Shown here one piece after another: positions 26,572-37,410 of a stretch of 64,000 nt of DNA. The notes beneath the pieces were generated by a model. The model was not told where the DNA came from. It saw only the letters and a list, made by a program, of their open reading frames with translations, and made no database searches. Every line of letters begins with the position of its first letter. The stretch's first letter is position 1. A program made the translations under genes and the position numbers. Origin of the DNA: Ignatzschineria sp. (lineage in GTDB: Bacteria; Pseudomonadota; Gammaproteobacteria; Cardiobacteriales; Wohlfahrtiimonadaceae); contig JASLFU010000034.1 in the NCBI GenBank assembly GCA_030150405.1, positions 62,001 through 126,000 of the forward strand. The letters run 5' to 3'.

Positions 26572-28455
26572 TTAAGGAGCCTTACACTGAAGATACTCTT
26601 TTAAGCGTGCGGGATTATCATTGAGGTAATGGTAGATAATGGCATTGCCTAAAACATTTTTTACATAGCCCCGGGTCTCATAGTAGGGAATTGATTCGAT
26701 CCAGAGAGCCATATCGTCGATCTCTTTCTCTAACCAACGCTTAACTTTATGAGGCCCCGCATTATAGCTTGCTAATACATAAGGCATACAAGCACCGACT
26801 TCATCTTTTAAGCTCTGCAGATAGGTAACGCCATAGCGAATATTAGCATCGGGATTATAGAGGGAGTCTCTCTCCTCCTCTTCAAGGGATTCTGAAACCT
26901 TTTTCGCCGTAGGAATGAGTAACTGCATCAATCCGTAAGCATTGGCTTGGGATTTAGCCCGCTCATGGAAGAGACTTTCCTGGCGAATGAGACCTAAGAT
27001 AATTGGATTCGTAAAAAATTTATCGTCAGAATATTTTTGAATAATATCGAGATAAACACTGGGGTAACGAAGGGCAATGCCTCCGGGATATTGCGCTCGG
27101 GCGGCAGCTTGTAGACTCAAGTTATAGTAGCCCTTATCATAAGCGGCTAAACTTCCTGCATGTTGCGCGGCTTTATCCCCTTCATTGAGGGCTTGTCGCC
27201 ACTTAAGACGGCTAAAGTTCTCTTCATCTACAATGGCTAAGAGTAGTCCGAGCATAAAACTCTGATTGAGCTGTGGCTCAACATTTGGCCGCTCTTCATT
27301 CATTAACGCTTCCACCCGACTATAATTTTGATTAAGAGAATCGGCGGCAAGAAAGCCGTAAAAGGTAGGCTGATGAGCAATAGCTTTATAAAACTGTTGA
27401 GCTTCTAGCGGCTTATGATTGAGTTCATGCATGCGTCCAAGCCAATAGCTCCAAGTATCTTCTGCTTTAGCTTCTTCTGAGAGAGCATTTAGAAGTTCAA
27501 GGGCAGTAAGATATTCTTTTTGTTGCGCGGCTAAACGAAAGCCCCATTGTAAAACTTCGTCAGTGCGCTCAGCAGAAGGAATCGCTAAGATACGTTTTAA
27601 CGGCTCTACGGCATCACTTCTTCCTGCTTGGAAAATCGCTAATTGATTCCGCAACTCAATAAAATGGGGCTCGCTGAGCATCTTTTTCTCTTGAAGATAA
27701 TCCAATCCTTTTTGAGCAGAGATAGAATCCTTCTTAGCCCACTGTTTAATCACTAAGCGATAAAAACGGCTTGAATCACTATAGAGCTGAGAAGTGTTGA
27801 GCAACGTTTCCGGGTTAAAGAGAAGTTTAATAAAGTGCTCATAATAGGGAACTTCAGCCTCGGGGAGAAAGGGGAGAAGATTGCGCGCACGGGTGAGAAA
27901 ATGGCGTTCGATAAGCTGCTCAATTTTATTGCGCACAAGATCATAAGAGCGCTTCTTTTTTAGCCAGCTCTCTTCCACTAAGCCGCAATTTGAGGGCAGC
28001 GTTAAGCGCGAGAGCCACTCTTGCTGAAAGGCATCGTCATCGAGCTCATTATTTTTAAGCTGAGCTTCATAGAGGTAACAGCGAAGATAAGGGCTATTAA
28101 TATAGTTCGCATTATCGAGAATAAATCGATAATCCTGATCTTTCGAGCGATGGGTAAAAACAAGGTTACGTAAGGTGTTTGCAAAAGGTTCATTTGCATA
28201 ACGGCTGGTGAATCTCAGGATCTCCCGGGGATCACTCTCTTGAATAGTCGCTTCATAGTAGCTGTACTCAAGATAGGGTAATAAGCTCGAATCGCTAAGT
28301 TTATGCTTGTAGAGGTTATAGTCATCCCAATTTTTCGCAGCCACAGCCTCTTTCCCTAGACGATACCACTCCTTTTCACTCTCCTTACCAAAAGAGATAT
28401 TTAGCGGTAGGGCGATCATAAGCGCCGTTAAAAGAGGTTTTTTCCATCGATTCAC
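26572..28455 (-). CDS. slt: Soluble lytic murein transglycosylase (Slt70 type)
   Basis: It cleaves the MurNAc-GlcNAc bond, producing 1,6-anhydro ends in the periplasm. The long N-terminal alpha-superhelix fills roughly residues 25-440. The catalytic SLT domain has LIRQESLFHERAKSQANAYGLMQLLIPTAKKV, with the catalytic glutamate in QES, then YNPDANIRYGVTYLQSL and VLASYNAGPHKVKRWL. I chose GTG 28455 (627 residues), which gives a clean signal peptide (MNRWKKPLLTALMIALPL) and has AAGGA upstream. An ATG at 28494 is in frame but has no ribosome binding site. Confidence 0.93.
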   Translation of the reverse strand: MNRWKKPLLTALMIALPLNISFGKESEKEWYRLGKEAVAAKNWDDYNLYKHKLSDSSLLPYLEYSYYEATIQESDPREILRFTSRYANEPFANTLRNLVFTHRSKDQDYRFILDNANYINSPYLRCYLYEAQLKNNELDDDAFQQEWLSRLTLPSNCGLVEESWLKKKRSYDLVRNKIEQLIERHFLTRARNLLPFLPEAEVPYYEHFIKLLFNPETLLNTSQLYSDSSRFYRLVIKQWAKKDSISAQKGLDYLQEKKMLSEPHFIELRNQLAIFQAGRSDAVEPLKRILAIPSAERTDEVLQWGFRLAAQQKEYLTALELLNALSEEAKAEDTWSYWLGRMHELNHKPLEAQQFYKAIAHQPTFYGFLAADSLNQNYSRVEALMNEERPNVEPQLNQSFMLGLLLAIVDEENFSRLKWRQALNEGDKAAQHAGSLAAYDKGYYNLSLQAAARAQYPGGIALRYPSVYLDIIQKYSDDKFFTNPIILGLIRQESLFHERAKSQANAYGLMQLLIPTAKKVSESLEEEERDSLYNPDANIRYGVTYLQSLKDEVGACMPYVLASYNAGPHKVKRWLEKEIDDMALWIESIPYYETRGYVKNVLGNAIIYHYLNDNPARLKEYLQCKAP

Positions 28456-28568
28456 AATGATTGATTCCTTCAAAAATATCCAAGCATTCATCAAAAATCT
28501 TTTAAATATAAGATCTGATGCTTAGAGAAAATGAACAAATTTTAAATAGATTATTGAATGGTAAACCT

Positions 28569-28621
28569 TATATAGGCATCAGAGTATATAGGCATAGGGC
28601 TTTCGCCCAAGCTATTGGGCG
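28569..28621. repeat. 11-base direct repeat and a perfect hairpin in the slt-upp gap
   Basis: TATATAGGCAT occurs at 28569-28579 and 28585-28595. CGCCCAA (28604-28610) and TTGGGCG (28615-28621) form a perfect 7-bp stem. There is no T-run on either strand, so I do not call it a terminator. A second small palindrome, CCCTTTTATAAAAGGG, lies some 25 bases further on. Confidence 0.4.
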
Positions 28622-28787
28622 ACTAAAAGAGGCATCATATTTACCCTTTTATAAAAGGGATAAAAGAGATCTTAGTAATTAATGAAGCCTCTACTTCGCT
28701 TAAGTAAGGGTAGTCAATCTTCGCAATATTGAAATTTAAAAATTTAAATCAAAGCGATTGATCATAAAGCCTTTAAAGAGATTGTGA

Positions 28788-29420
28788 TTATTGATCCACT
28801 GTACCAAAGATCTTATCTCCCGCATCGCCTAAGCCCGGTAAAATGTAGGAGTTCTCATCTAAACCTTCATCTACTGAGGCGGTGTAGATCTCCACATCGG
28901 GATGTTTATCATGAAGTACCTTAATCCCTTCAGGCGCAGCGACCATAAAGAGAGCTTTAATTTTGGTACATCCCGCCGCTTTTAAAAGATCGACAGTGGC
29001 TAAAGCGGTGCCCCCTGTGGCGAGCATAGGATCGAGCAAGATTGCGGTGCGATCTTCCATATGAGAGGTGAGCTTTTGGTAGTAGGGAACAGCCTCTAAT
29101 GTTTCAGGGTCCCGCTCAAAACCCACGACAGAAACACGGGCACCGGGAAGAAGCTCTAAAACTCCCTGTAACATCCCGATTCCCGCTCGTAAAATAGGTA
29201 CTAAAGTGATTTTTTTACCCTTGATCTGTTTAACATCCACATCACCTGCCCAGCCTTGAATTCGCTTGGTCTCTGTTTCGAGATCTTTAGTCGCTTCATA
29301 GGTAAGGAGCATAGCGATTTCGGAGGAGAGCGCTCTAAAATCTTTTGTAGAGATATCCGCTTTACGCATTTTGCCGAGTTTGTGGGCAATAAGAGGATGA
29401 TTCACTTCAATAACATTCAT
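28788..29420 (-). CDS. upp: Uracil phosphoribosyltransferase
   Basis: Salvages uracil with PRPP to give UMP. The 210-residue length is typical. [15 protein letters not shown] at the N-terminus, the PRPP loop [20 protein letters not shown], and the uracil-binding C-terminus ([16 protein letters not shown]) are present. AAAGGAAATC precedes the ATG. uraA, its common partner, is not adjacent. Confidence 0.96.
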   Translation of the reverse strand: MNVIEVNHPLIAHKLGKMRKADISTKDFRALSSEIAMLLTYEATKDLETETKRIQGWAGDVDVKQIKGKKITLVPILRAGIGMLQGVLELLPGARVSVVGFERDPETLEAVPYYQKLTSHMEDRTAILLDPMLATGGTALATVDLLKAAGCTKIKALFMVAAPEGIKVLHDKHPDVEIYTASVDEGLDENSYILPGLGDAGDKIFGTVDQ

Positions 29421-29489
29421 ACGATTTCCTTTCTGTATAAGAGAAGAAACCCACAGATTAACGTGGGTTCTTATAAGTGATGGGAGCGA

Positions 29490-29816
29490 TTATTTTTCGA
29501 TCGCTTCGTTCATCATTGCTTTAAGGTCATTTCGCTCTGCAAGCTCTAATACGATATCGCAGCCCCCGACTAATTCGCCGCCAATATAGATTTGGGGGAA
29601 GGTGGGCCAATCGGCATATTTTGGAAGATGCTCAAAAATATCTTGATCATCCAAAACATTTACAAATGAGAAGGGAAGACCTGTATCTGCTAACGCTTGC
29701 GCTGCACGGCTAGAAAAGCCACACATCGGAAACTGAGGGCTTCCTTTCATATAGATAACAACAGGATTTTGGGTAACTTGCTGATCAATTTTCTCTAATG
29801 TTTCTTTTTCAGACAT
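29490..29816 (-). CDS. grxD: Monothiol glutaredoxin (Grx4/GrxD type)
   Basis: A 108-residue CGFS glutaredoxin, which binds a [2Fe-2S] cluster with glutathione and hands it to other proteins, often with BolA partners. MKGSPQFPMCGFSSRAAQAL holds the CGFS site, and WPTFPQIYIGGELVGGCDI is the glutathione-binding region. The ATG at 29816 (MSEKETLEK) is preferred to 29831 because TGGAGAA is then correctly spaced. Confidence 0.95.
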   Translation of the reverse strand: MSEKETLEKIDQQVTQNPVVIYMKGSPQFPMCGFSSRAAQALADTGLPFSFVNVLDDQDIFEHLPKYADWPTFPQIYIGGELVGGCDIVLELAERNDLKAMMNEAIEK

Positions 29817-29946
29817 TGTTAAATTCTCCATTTAAATGAACGTCTCTATTTTATCAGTTATTCAAAAAAGTTGTGCATTATAAGCGATCTTATCGGGATT
29901 GTTAAACCTTTATACTTTCCTCTGAAGAAGCTGAGTAGAGTCCTTT

Positions 29947-31209
29947 TTAGCTTCGGCCTTCGCCATTGCCGAAGACAATATATTTAAGGGAGGTCAGTCC
30001 TTCTAACCCTACCGGGCCGCGAACGTGAAGTTTATCCGTTGAGATTCCGATCTCTGCACCTAATCCAAACTCAAATCCATCACAAAAGCGGCTCGATGCA
30101 TTGATCATCACACAAGCTGAATCTACCGCACGGAGAAAGTGCATCGCTTTAGTGTGATTCTCCGTTAAAATCGCATCGGTATGGTGGGATCCATAATGAT
30201 TAATATGGGTAATGGCCTCTTCCATATTTTCAACCGCTTTAATCGCTAAAATGGGTGCAAGATACTCCGCAGACCAATCCTCTTCTGTCGCTGCAATAGC
30301 TGGGATATGCTCCCGTTTTAGAAGAGCGAGTGTCTTATCGCAACAGCGAAGCTCAACTCCCTTTTCCACTAAAATAGTGGCCATATCGGGGAGGAAATTT
30401 TCTAAAATAGATTGATGTAGAAGTAGAGTCTCCATCGCATTGCAAGGGGCATAGCGTTGTGTTTTGGCATTATCAACCACTTTAAAGGCTTTGGTGAGAT
30501 CCGCTTCGTCATCAACATAGGTATGGCAGATACCATCGAGATGTTTAATCACCGGCACAGTTGCTTTATCGTTAATACGAGTGACAAGGGATTGCCCACC
30601 CCGTGGGATAACGACATCCACATATTGGGGGGATTGAATCATATAATCGACCATTGCGCGATCGGTGGTATTGATAATCTGTACAGCCTCTTTCGGTAAC
30701 CCCGATTTTTCTAAAGCGGTTGAGAGAAGAGCCGCTAAAAACTGATTGGTATGAAAAGCCTCGCTACCTCCTCGTAAAATAGCGGCATTTCCTGATTTCA
30801 AGCAGAGAGCCGCAGCATCAATGGTTACATTAGGACGAGACTCATAAATAATGGCAATAACCCCTAGGGGGACGCGCATTTGCCCCACTTTAATGCCGGA
30901 GGGGCGAATACGAATATCGCTCATCTCACCAATAGGGTCGGGAAGGAGGGTCATCTCTTTAACTCCCGTTGCCATATCGATAATACGATCTTCAGTTAGT
31001 GCTAAGCGATCAATAAAGGCAGCGTCAAACCCTTTCTCTTTTGCGGCATGAAGATCCTTCTTATTTGCGGTGATGATCGCTTCCTTTTGGGCTAAGATCT
31101 CTTCATAAAGGATTTCAAGCAACCGGTTTTTGGCGCCCGATTCGGCTAATGCTAAGTGAGTCGCTGCTTTTCTTGCTTGATTGCCCACGCTATTCCAATA
31201 ATTTTCCAT
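29947..31209 (-). CDS. proA: Gamma-glutamyl phosphate reductase
   Basis: Second step of proline synthesis, reducing glutamyl 5-phosphate to the semialdehyde. The 420-residue product contains VPLGVIAIIYESRPNVTIDA, LKSGNAAILRGGSEA, the catalytic cysteine in YAPCNAMETLLLH, and SRFCDGFEFGLGAEIGIST. The ATG at 31209 has GGAG six bases upstream. Two upstream ATGs in frame are too close to that site. proB is not adjacent. Confidence 0.95.
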   Translation of the reverse strand: MENYWNSVGNQARKAATHLALAESGAKNRLLEILYEEILAQKEAIITANKKDLHAAKEKGFDAAFIDRLALTEDRIIDMATGVKEMTLLPDPIGEMSDIRIRPSGIKVGQMRVPLGVIAIIYESRPNVTIDAAALCLKSGNAAILRGGSEAFHTNQFLAALLSTALEKSGLPKEAVQIINTTDRAMVDYMIQSPQYVDVVIPRGGQSLVTRINDKATVPVIKHLDGICHTYVDDEADLTKAFKVVDNAKTQRYAPCNAMETLLLHQSILENFLPDMATILVEKGVELRCCDKTLALLKREHIPAIAATEEDWSAEYLAPILAIKAVENMEEAITHINHYGSHHTDAILTENHTKAMHFLRAVDSACVMINASSRFCDGFEFGLGAEIGISTDKLHVRGPVGLEGLTSLKYIVFGNGEGRS

Positions 31210-31414
31210 CAACATCTCCAATGCTTAATCGGTCTTTAAATGAGTATGCTTTATCGCTAGCAGTATACAAGATTTTTTCGGGTTTCGGAAAAAGGGGATA
31301 GCGCTCATTTTTAGCGGGGAATCTCCTGTTTTGCATACAGTATTCCGCTTCTTTTTCAAGAGTATTTTTAAGGGTAAAAAAGGGCTTTAAAAAGAAATAG
31401 CCTAAACATAAAGC

Positions 31415-31451
31415 ATAAAAAAACTCTTTGGGTTAGGGGACCCAAAGAGTT
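31415..31451 (-). terminator. Intrinsic terminator, minus strand (end of ahpD transcript)
   Basis: AACTCTTTGGGT (31422-31433) and ACCCAAAGAGTT (31440-31451) form a perfect 12-bp stem with a six-base loop. On the minus strand it is followed by seven T (31417-31423). Confidence 0.88.
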
Positions 31452-31457
31452 AGGAGG

Positions 31458-31533
31458 CTCCGGCTATGGATATTAGGGAGGGAGAAGCCGGAGACGAAAA
31501 GGTTAAAGTAAAATTAGGGGTTCTTTAACCTTT
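31458..31533. repeat. Two further hairpins downstream of ahpD
   Basis: CTCCGGCT (31458-31465) pairs with AGCCGGAG (31486-31493). AAAGGTTAAAG (31498-31508) pairs with CTTTAACCTTT (31523-31533). Both are perfect and lie between the ahpD stop and its terminator, so they would form the 3' untranslated RNA. Confidence 0.6.
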
Positions 31534-31580
31534 CGTTTGGTGGATCACAAAAGTGACCTTATTCTTTTATATCTGCTTTA

Positions 31581-32105
31581 TTACTCACCAAGCGCAACGC
31601 TTACAGAGAAGAGTACTGCTGCAATACGAATTGCAGATTGAATACCTTGTGTAGATACACCAAGATCACGTAAGTTCTTCTCGTGAGAATCGATACACAT
31701 GCCACAGCCGTTAATCGCGGAAACAGCAATTGAAGCAAGTTCAAAAGTTGCTTTGTCGATGCCGGGGTTTGCCATCTGATTCATACGAAGGCGAGCCGGT
31801 AACTGGCCATACTCTTGATTGCTTGTTAAGTGAACAAAACGGTAGTAGATGTTATTCATGCTCATGATGCTATTTGCGATCTGCGCGCCGGTATACTCCT
31901 CTTCAGTTAAGAAGTCTTGCGCAAATTTTTCCATTGCATCGATAAGTGCTTTCGATTTTGTGCTAAGTGCAACAGCCACTGCAATGGCAGCGATCTGCTT
32001 TTCTGTTAAACCAGGTGCGCCAGCTTCGGTTAACACCGTTGAAAAGTTAAGACGCATATCTTTTGCATATGCAGGAAGCATGTTTTTAATTGTATCGATA
32101 GCCAT
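31581..32105 (-). CDS. ahpD: Alkyl hydroperoxide reductase AhpD (carboxymuconolactone decarboxylase family)
   Basis: A 174-residue full-length AhpD. The order LPAYAKDMRLNFSTV, MNNIYYRF, LRMNQMANPGI and FELASIAVSAINGCGMCIDSH matches the mycobacterial enzyme, with the redox CxxC and the following histidine. AhpD recycles or replaces thioredoxin-type reductants for peroxiredoxin AhpC. ahpC is not adjacent. It is a single-gene unit ending in a hairpin-rich 3' region. Confidence 0.92.
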   Translation of the reverse strand: MAIDTIKNMLPAYAKDMRLNFSTVLTEAGAPGLTEKQIAAIAVAVALSTKSKALIDAMEKFAQDFLTEEEYTGAQIANSIMSMNNIYYRFVHLTSNQEYGQLPARLRMNQMANPGIDKATFELASIAVSAINGCGMCIDSHEKNLRDLGVSTQGIQSAIRIAAVLFSVSVALGE

Positions 32106-32511
32106 AAAAAACTCCTTTTCTTGTAATCGACCTTAGGCCGAATGTATAGATATTTTTTAATTTACTTATAGGAAATATTGTTTCAACTGCTCTTTAAAAG
32201 AACAATCTACAAAATTGACAATTGTTATTAAAACATAGGAGAAGCTCAAAATCCTATGGTATTTATTAATCAGAGCGATAAATAAAGCAAAAATTAGCCC
32301 ATTAAAAATTTTAAATAGGAGTACAATTTTGAGATATTCCATAATTAAGAGCTTCTACAAAAGAGTGGGGCTCTTGGAGAAAATTACAAGGGCACTTAGA
32401 GGGTTAATTTTTAATCCATTTTATCTTTTAAAGGGATCGGGAGCGTAATTGAATCGCTTTTAAGAGCTTTATTAGTGAAAAGATTTTAACAGGATCAAAA
32501 GGAGAGTAAGA
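32106..32511. other. Divergent intergenic region ahpD / thioesterase
   Basis: 405 AT-rich bases holding the two promoters. Just upstream of ahpD, ATAG occurs twice with starts 22 bases apart, the spacing of alternate OxyR motifs (ATAG-N7-CTAT repeats), but the intervening CTAT boxes are poor. No RNA gene or ORF was recognised. Confidence 0.5.
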
Positions 32512-33036
32512 ATGCATAATGAGCGAAAAAAGCAGAAATCTTTCGTGATCGATTGGGAGAATGAAAGCGCAGTAAAGCAGTATTTAGCGGACTGGCTTCC
32601 AAGAGAGATCCCTATTAGCTCAGCTTTTGGTATGGAACCGGCTTCTTACCACAATGATGTTTTAGCGCTCTCCTTGCCACTTATGCAGAATCGCAATCAT
32701 ATGAATTCAGGTTTTGGGGGAAGCCTCTATGTGAGCGCGCTTTTAGTGGGCTGGAGTTGGCTGCATTTAGCACTGCAAAAAAAGGCTTTAACTCCGGATG
32801 TAGGGCAGCAACATATTGTTATTCAAAAGAGCGAGATTCAATATCCTAAGCCAATGTTAGGAGATGCTCTAGCGATCTGCCGGGGGGTGACCTTAGAAGC
32901 GTGGCAACGATTTGAAAAGAGTTATCGCCGAGCAGGACGGGGGCGATTACAGATTGAGACAGAGATTCTCTATAATCATGAGCCTGTGGTGAATTTTGTT
33001 GGGGATTTTGTTGTCTATAATCAAACGAAGTCGTGA
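32512..33036 (+). CDS. YiiD C-terminal-type thioesterase domain protein
   Basis: A 174-residue hotdog-fold protein. MNSGFGGSLYVSALLVGWSWLHLAL and IVIQKSEIQYPKPMLGDALAICRG match the putative thioesterase half of E. coli YiiD (the TIGR02447 type), without an acetyltransferase domain. Substrate is unknown, probably an acyl-CoA or acyl-ACP. AAAGGAGAG precedes the ATG. glpK begins 104 bases on. Confidence 0.8.
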   Translation: MHNERKKQKSFVIDWENESAVKQYLADWLPREIPISSAFGMEPASYHNDVLALSLPLMQNRNHMNSGFGGSLYVSALLVGWSWLHLALQKKALTPDVGQQHIVIQKSEIQYPKPMLGDALAICRGVTLEAWQRFEKSYRRAGRGRLQIETEILYNHEPVVNFVGDFVVYNQTKS

Positions 33037-33101
33037 AGATTTGCCTACCATAGAGAGAAGCTCAATAAAAGCAGGAAGTTTGGGATAAAGCTTCACAATA
33101 G

Positions 33102-34646
<1,545 letters not shown>

Positions 34647-34808
34647 TGTATACATGCTGTAAAAATTAAAAGAATTAAAAATAATAAAGAGCATAAAAGA
34701 GCGAATAATTTAGAGCTCCGCTGCCAAATCGATACCGATTTAAAAGATTTCACTACACTATTTTTATTACAGATTTGATGCCAGAGAAATTGGCAAAAAG
34801 GAAAGAGT

Positions 34809-36557
34809 ATGAGCCTTGCAACACTTCATCGACGCACGTTATTTCAGCGTTTTAAAGCTGAGAAATATGATCTGATTATTATCGGCGGGGGTATTACCGG
34901 CGCGGGAATTGCGCTCGATGCAGTTACTCGGGGAATGAGAGTGGCATTGGTTGAGATGCAAGATTTTGCAGCCGGTACAAGTAGCCGTTCTACAAAGTTA
35001 GTTCATGGGGGCTTGCGTTATCTTAAAAATTTACAATTTAAGGTGGTGGCCGATACGGGCCGGGAGCGAGCAATTGTTTATGAAAATGGTCCTCACGTAA
35101 CTGTGCCAGAAAAGATGTTACTGCCGATGCATAAAGGCGGAACCTTTGGTAAGTTCTCTACCTCCATCGGCCTACGTCTTTATGATCATCTTGCGCAGGT
35201 GAAAAAGGCTGAGCGCCGCGTTATGCTTAAATCGGATGAGGTACTGAAAAAAGAGCCCTTAGTGAAAAAGGAGGGCTTGAAAGGGGGCGGTTACTATGTG
35301 GAATATCGCACGGATGATGCTCGCTTAACCATTGAGGTAATGAAAAAAGCGGTGGAGTATGGGGCAGACTGTATCAACTACGTGAAAGCAGAACGCTTTA
35401 ATTATGATGAAAAAGGGCGAATTGAAGGCGTAGTGGTGACCGATCGTCTCTCTGGCAATACCTATCTTTTAGAAGGGCGCAAAATAGTTAATGCCACAGG
35501 TCCATGGACGTTAGATGTTCGGGATCTCACAGGGGTTGAGCATGATAAAAAATTAATGCTGACAAAGGGAGTGCATCTGGTATTTGACCAATCAGTCTTC
35601 CCCTTAAAACAGGCGATCTATTTCGATACAGAGCATGATAAACGGATGATTTTTGCGATCCCTCGGGGAAATAAAACCTATGTAGGGACGACGGATACCC
35701 TCTATGATGATAATAAGGTAGAGCCCCATGTAAGCGCTGTGGATAGAAGCTATCTTTTAGAGGCTATTCGCTATATGTTCCCCACACTTTCACTGACAGA
35801 AGAATCAATCGAGTCGAGCTGGGCAGGGATTCGTCCTTTAATTGCAGAAGAGGGCAAAGATCCTTCAGAAGTCTCCCGTAAAGATGAGATCTGGGAAGAT
35901 CAAAATGGCTTGATGACAATCGCAGGGGGTAAGCTCACCGGTTATCGCCACATGGCAGAAGAGATTGTAGACCGTGTGGCAGAGCGATTAAAGGCGGAGG
36001 AGGATCTGACCTTCACCCCTTGTAAAACAAAAAATATCCCTATTTCAGGGGGAGATGTTGGCGGGGCAGATAATTTTGAAGCATTTGTCTCTGCAAAAGA
36101 GAAAGAGGGGCAAAAATATAATCTAAGCGCCGAGGAAGCAGGGCGTTTAGCTCGTTTTTATGGCTCTAATGTGGATAAGCTCTTTGCGATTGCTGCTAAA
36201 GCGAGCCCCGAAACGATGTATGGATTGCCCTTAGAGCTCTATACTCGCTTAATCTATGGTTTAACAGAAGAGGGAGTTGTGACGCCGGCGGACTTCTTTA
36301 TTCGTAGAACAGGAGCTCTCTTTTTTGATATAGATTGGGTACAGACACACAAGGTAGAGGTCATTAAATTTATGGCGCGTTATTTTGCATGGTCTCCTGA
36401 AGAGATCAAAGCGCACAATAGCGAGCTGGAAAATGCGCTCTATCAAGCCACTCATGCGGTGGAAGGCTCTAAAATTGTGAAACTTGAAGATCATTCAACA
36501 ATGGATAATACGTCAGATAAAAAGCCTAAAGAGAGCGATAAATCGGCGGCTCAATAG
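34809..36557 (+). CDS. glpD: Aerobic glycerol-3-phosphate dehydrogenase, Gram-positive type
   Basis: An FAD enzyme of the inner membrane that oxidises glycerol 3-phosphate to DHAP and feeds quinone. The 582-residue product is about 80 residues longer than E. coli GlpD and close to Bacillota GlpD length. Motifs: [21 protein letters not shown] (FAD), [39 protein letters not shown] and [19 protein letters not shown] polar tail ([20 protein letters not shown]) ends it. AAAAAGGAAAGAGT gives a good ribosome binding site. With glpK it forms a complete glycerol-to-DHAP route. Confidence 0.95.
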   Translation: MSLATLHRRTLFQRFKAEKYDLIIIGGGITGAGIALDAVTRGMRVALVEMQDFAAGTSSRSTKLVHGGLRYLKNLQFKVVADTGRERAIVYENGPHVTVPEKMLLPMHKGGTFGKFSTSIGLRLYDHLAQVKKAERRVMLKSDEVLKKEPLVKKEGLKGGGYYVEYRTDDARLTIEVMKKAVEYGADCINYVKAERFNYDEKGRIEGVVVTDRLSGNTYLLEGRKIVNATGPWTLDVRDLTGVEHDKKLMLTKGVHLVFDQSVFPLKQAIYFDTEHDKRMIFAIPRGNKTYVGTTDTLYDDNKVEPHVSAVDRSYLLEAIRYMFPTLSLTEESIESSWAGIRPLIAEEGKDPSEVSRKDEIWEDQNGLMTIAGGKLTGYRHMAEEIVDRVAERLKAEEDLTFTPCKTKNIPISGGDVGGADNFEAFVSAKEKEGQKYNLSAEEAGRLARFYGSNVDKLFAIAAKASPETMYGLPLELYTRLIYGLTEEGVVTPADFFIRRTGALFFDIDWVQTHKVEVIKFMARYFAWSPEEIKAHNSELENALYQATHAVEGSKIVKLEDHSTMDNTSDKKPKESDKSAAQ

Positions 36558-36778
36558 AGTTAAAGTAAGCGATAAAGCGATATCAGTTGCTTAAATCAAG
36601 ATAAAGAGTGGGGGAAGTAATTTTGATTGAATCCCCCTAATTTATCGCCTTATACTTTTACTTTTAGGAAGATTAGGGCTATAAATTTAAGAATGTGACT
36701 CTAGGGAGCTTAGCGCCTTAGGGGTTACATTGTTAATCATCGATTTATCCATAAGCGTAGAGAAGGGTTAAGAGGCAG

Positions 36779-37117
36779 ATGAGTAAAAAGGAAGAGTTGC
36801 TAGCAACCGTAGATAAAAAGCTTAAAACACGAGATTTTGAGCAGGAGCTCTGTAAAGCATTTATGCATTTAGAGAGTGCAGAAGAGGTGTTGCTCTTTCT
36901 TCGGGATCTCTGTACACCACAGGAGTTAAACTCGATGACAGAGCGCTGGAAGGTGTGCCAACTGCTCGCTCGAGAGGATCTCTCTTATCGTGATATTAAT
37001 CAGCTCACTTCCGCAAGTTTAACCACCATTGGTCGGGTGGCAAGATTTATTAAAGATGAGAGTAATCATGGCTATAAGCGGGTACTTGCCCGTTTAGATG
37101 AATCGGAGAAGCTCTAA
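36779..37117 (+). CDS. TrpR-fold regulator of the YerC/YecD type
   Basis: A 112-residue protein of the Trp repressor family. FLRDLCTPQELNSMTERWKVCQLLARE and the helix-turn-helix LSYRDINQLTSASLTTIGRVARFI follow the YerC/YecD branch (DLCT-x-x-E), not classical E. coli TrpR, so tryptophan binding is uncertain. It directly precedes a TrpXYZ-like ABC transporter, separated by a strong terminator and a new promoter, which makes that transporter a natural target. Confidence 0.85.
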   Translation: MSKKEELLATVDKKLKTRDFEQELCKAFMHLESAEEVLLFLRDLCTPQELNSMTERWKVCQLLAREDLSYRDINQLTSASLTTIGRVARFIKDESNHGYKRVLARLDESEKL

Positions 37118-37182
37118 TTTAGTAAAATGAATTTAAAGAGAACTGAAAATAGATTTGAAGTTCTTTATGTAATAGAAAGCTA

Positions 37183-37211
37183 AAAGCTGTGAAATACTCA
37201 CAGCTTTTTTT
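37183..37211 (+). terminator. Intrinsic terminator after the TrpR-like gene
   Basis: AAAGCTGTGA (37183-37192), loop AATAC, TCACAGCTTT (37198-37207), then a T-run. Perfect 10-bp stem. Confidence 0.9.
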
Positions 37212-37222
37212 ATGCTTATTTG

Positions 37223-37267
37223 TTGACTTTAAAGAGGCGAAGGATTATTGTATTAGCACGATGATAC
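37223..37267 (+). promoter_or_regulatory. Promoter of the ABC operon with operator-like dyad
   Basis: TTGACT (37223-37228), 17 bases, TATTGT (37246-37251). GTATTAGCACGATGATAC (37250-37267) overlaps the -10/start region. Its GTAT...ATAC arms are spaced as in the E. coli trpR operator (GTAC-N10-GTAC), but the inner bases fit poorly. Confidence 0.4.
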
Positions 37268-37281
37268 AGAGAGCATTAAAG

Positions 37282-37315
37282 ATCTCTAAAATCGTATATT
37301 TTATAGAGGTTTTTT
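37282..37315 (+). terminator. Possible leader terminator before the ABC operon
   Basis: ATCTCTA (37282-37288) pairs with TAGAGGT (37304-37310), with an A-T extension inside, followed by TTTTTT. It lies about 95 bases upstream of the first gene, where it could act in attenuation. The stem is AT-rich and weak. No Trp codons or T-box elements were found. Confidence 0.35.
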
Positions 37316-37410
37316 AAATTAACTTAAGTGACGTGAAAAGTGATTTACAGAAATAAAAAGCCTTTAAAATCGAGATTTAATATAAGCCAAAAGGGCAGAG
37401 TGAGGAGAGT

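Larger units (their letters stand above)
31222..31580. other. Intergenic region with three consecutive hairpins (proA-ahpD)
   Basis: A 360-base gap. The half next to proA (31222-31415) holds its upstream region, with no clear element. The half next to ahpD (31415-31535) holds three perfect inverted repeats in a row, described separately, the last of which on the minus strand is an intrinsic terminator. Confidence 0.6.

Noticed and set aside
28604..28621. Perfect hairpin near 28.6 kb as terminator of upp
   Set aside because: No T-run on the minus strand after the stem.
37118..37410. Looked for a T-box leader before the TrpX-like gene, as in streptococci
   Set aside because: No T-box sequence or specifier loop was recognised, and the leader is short.
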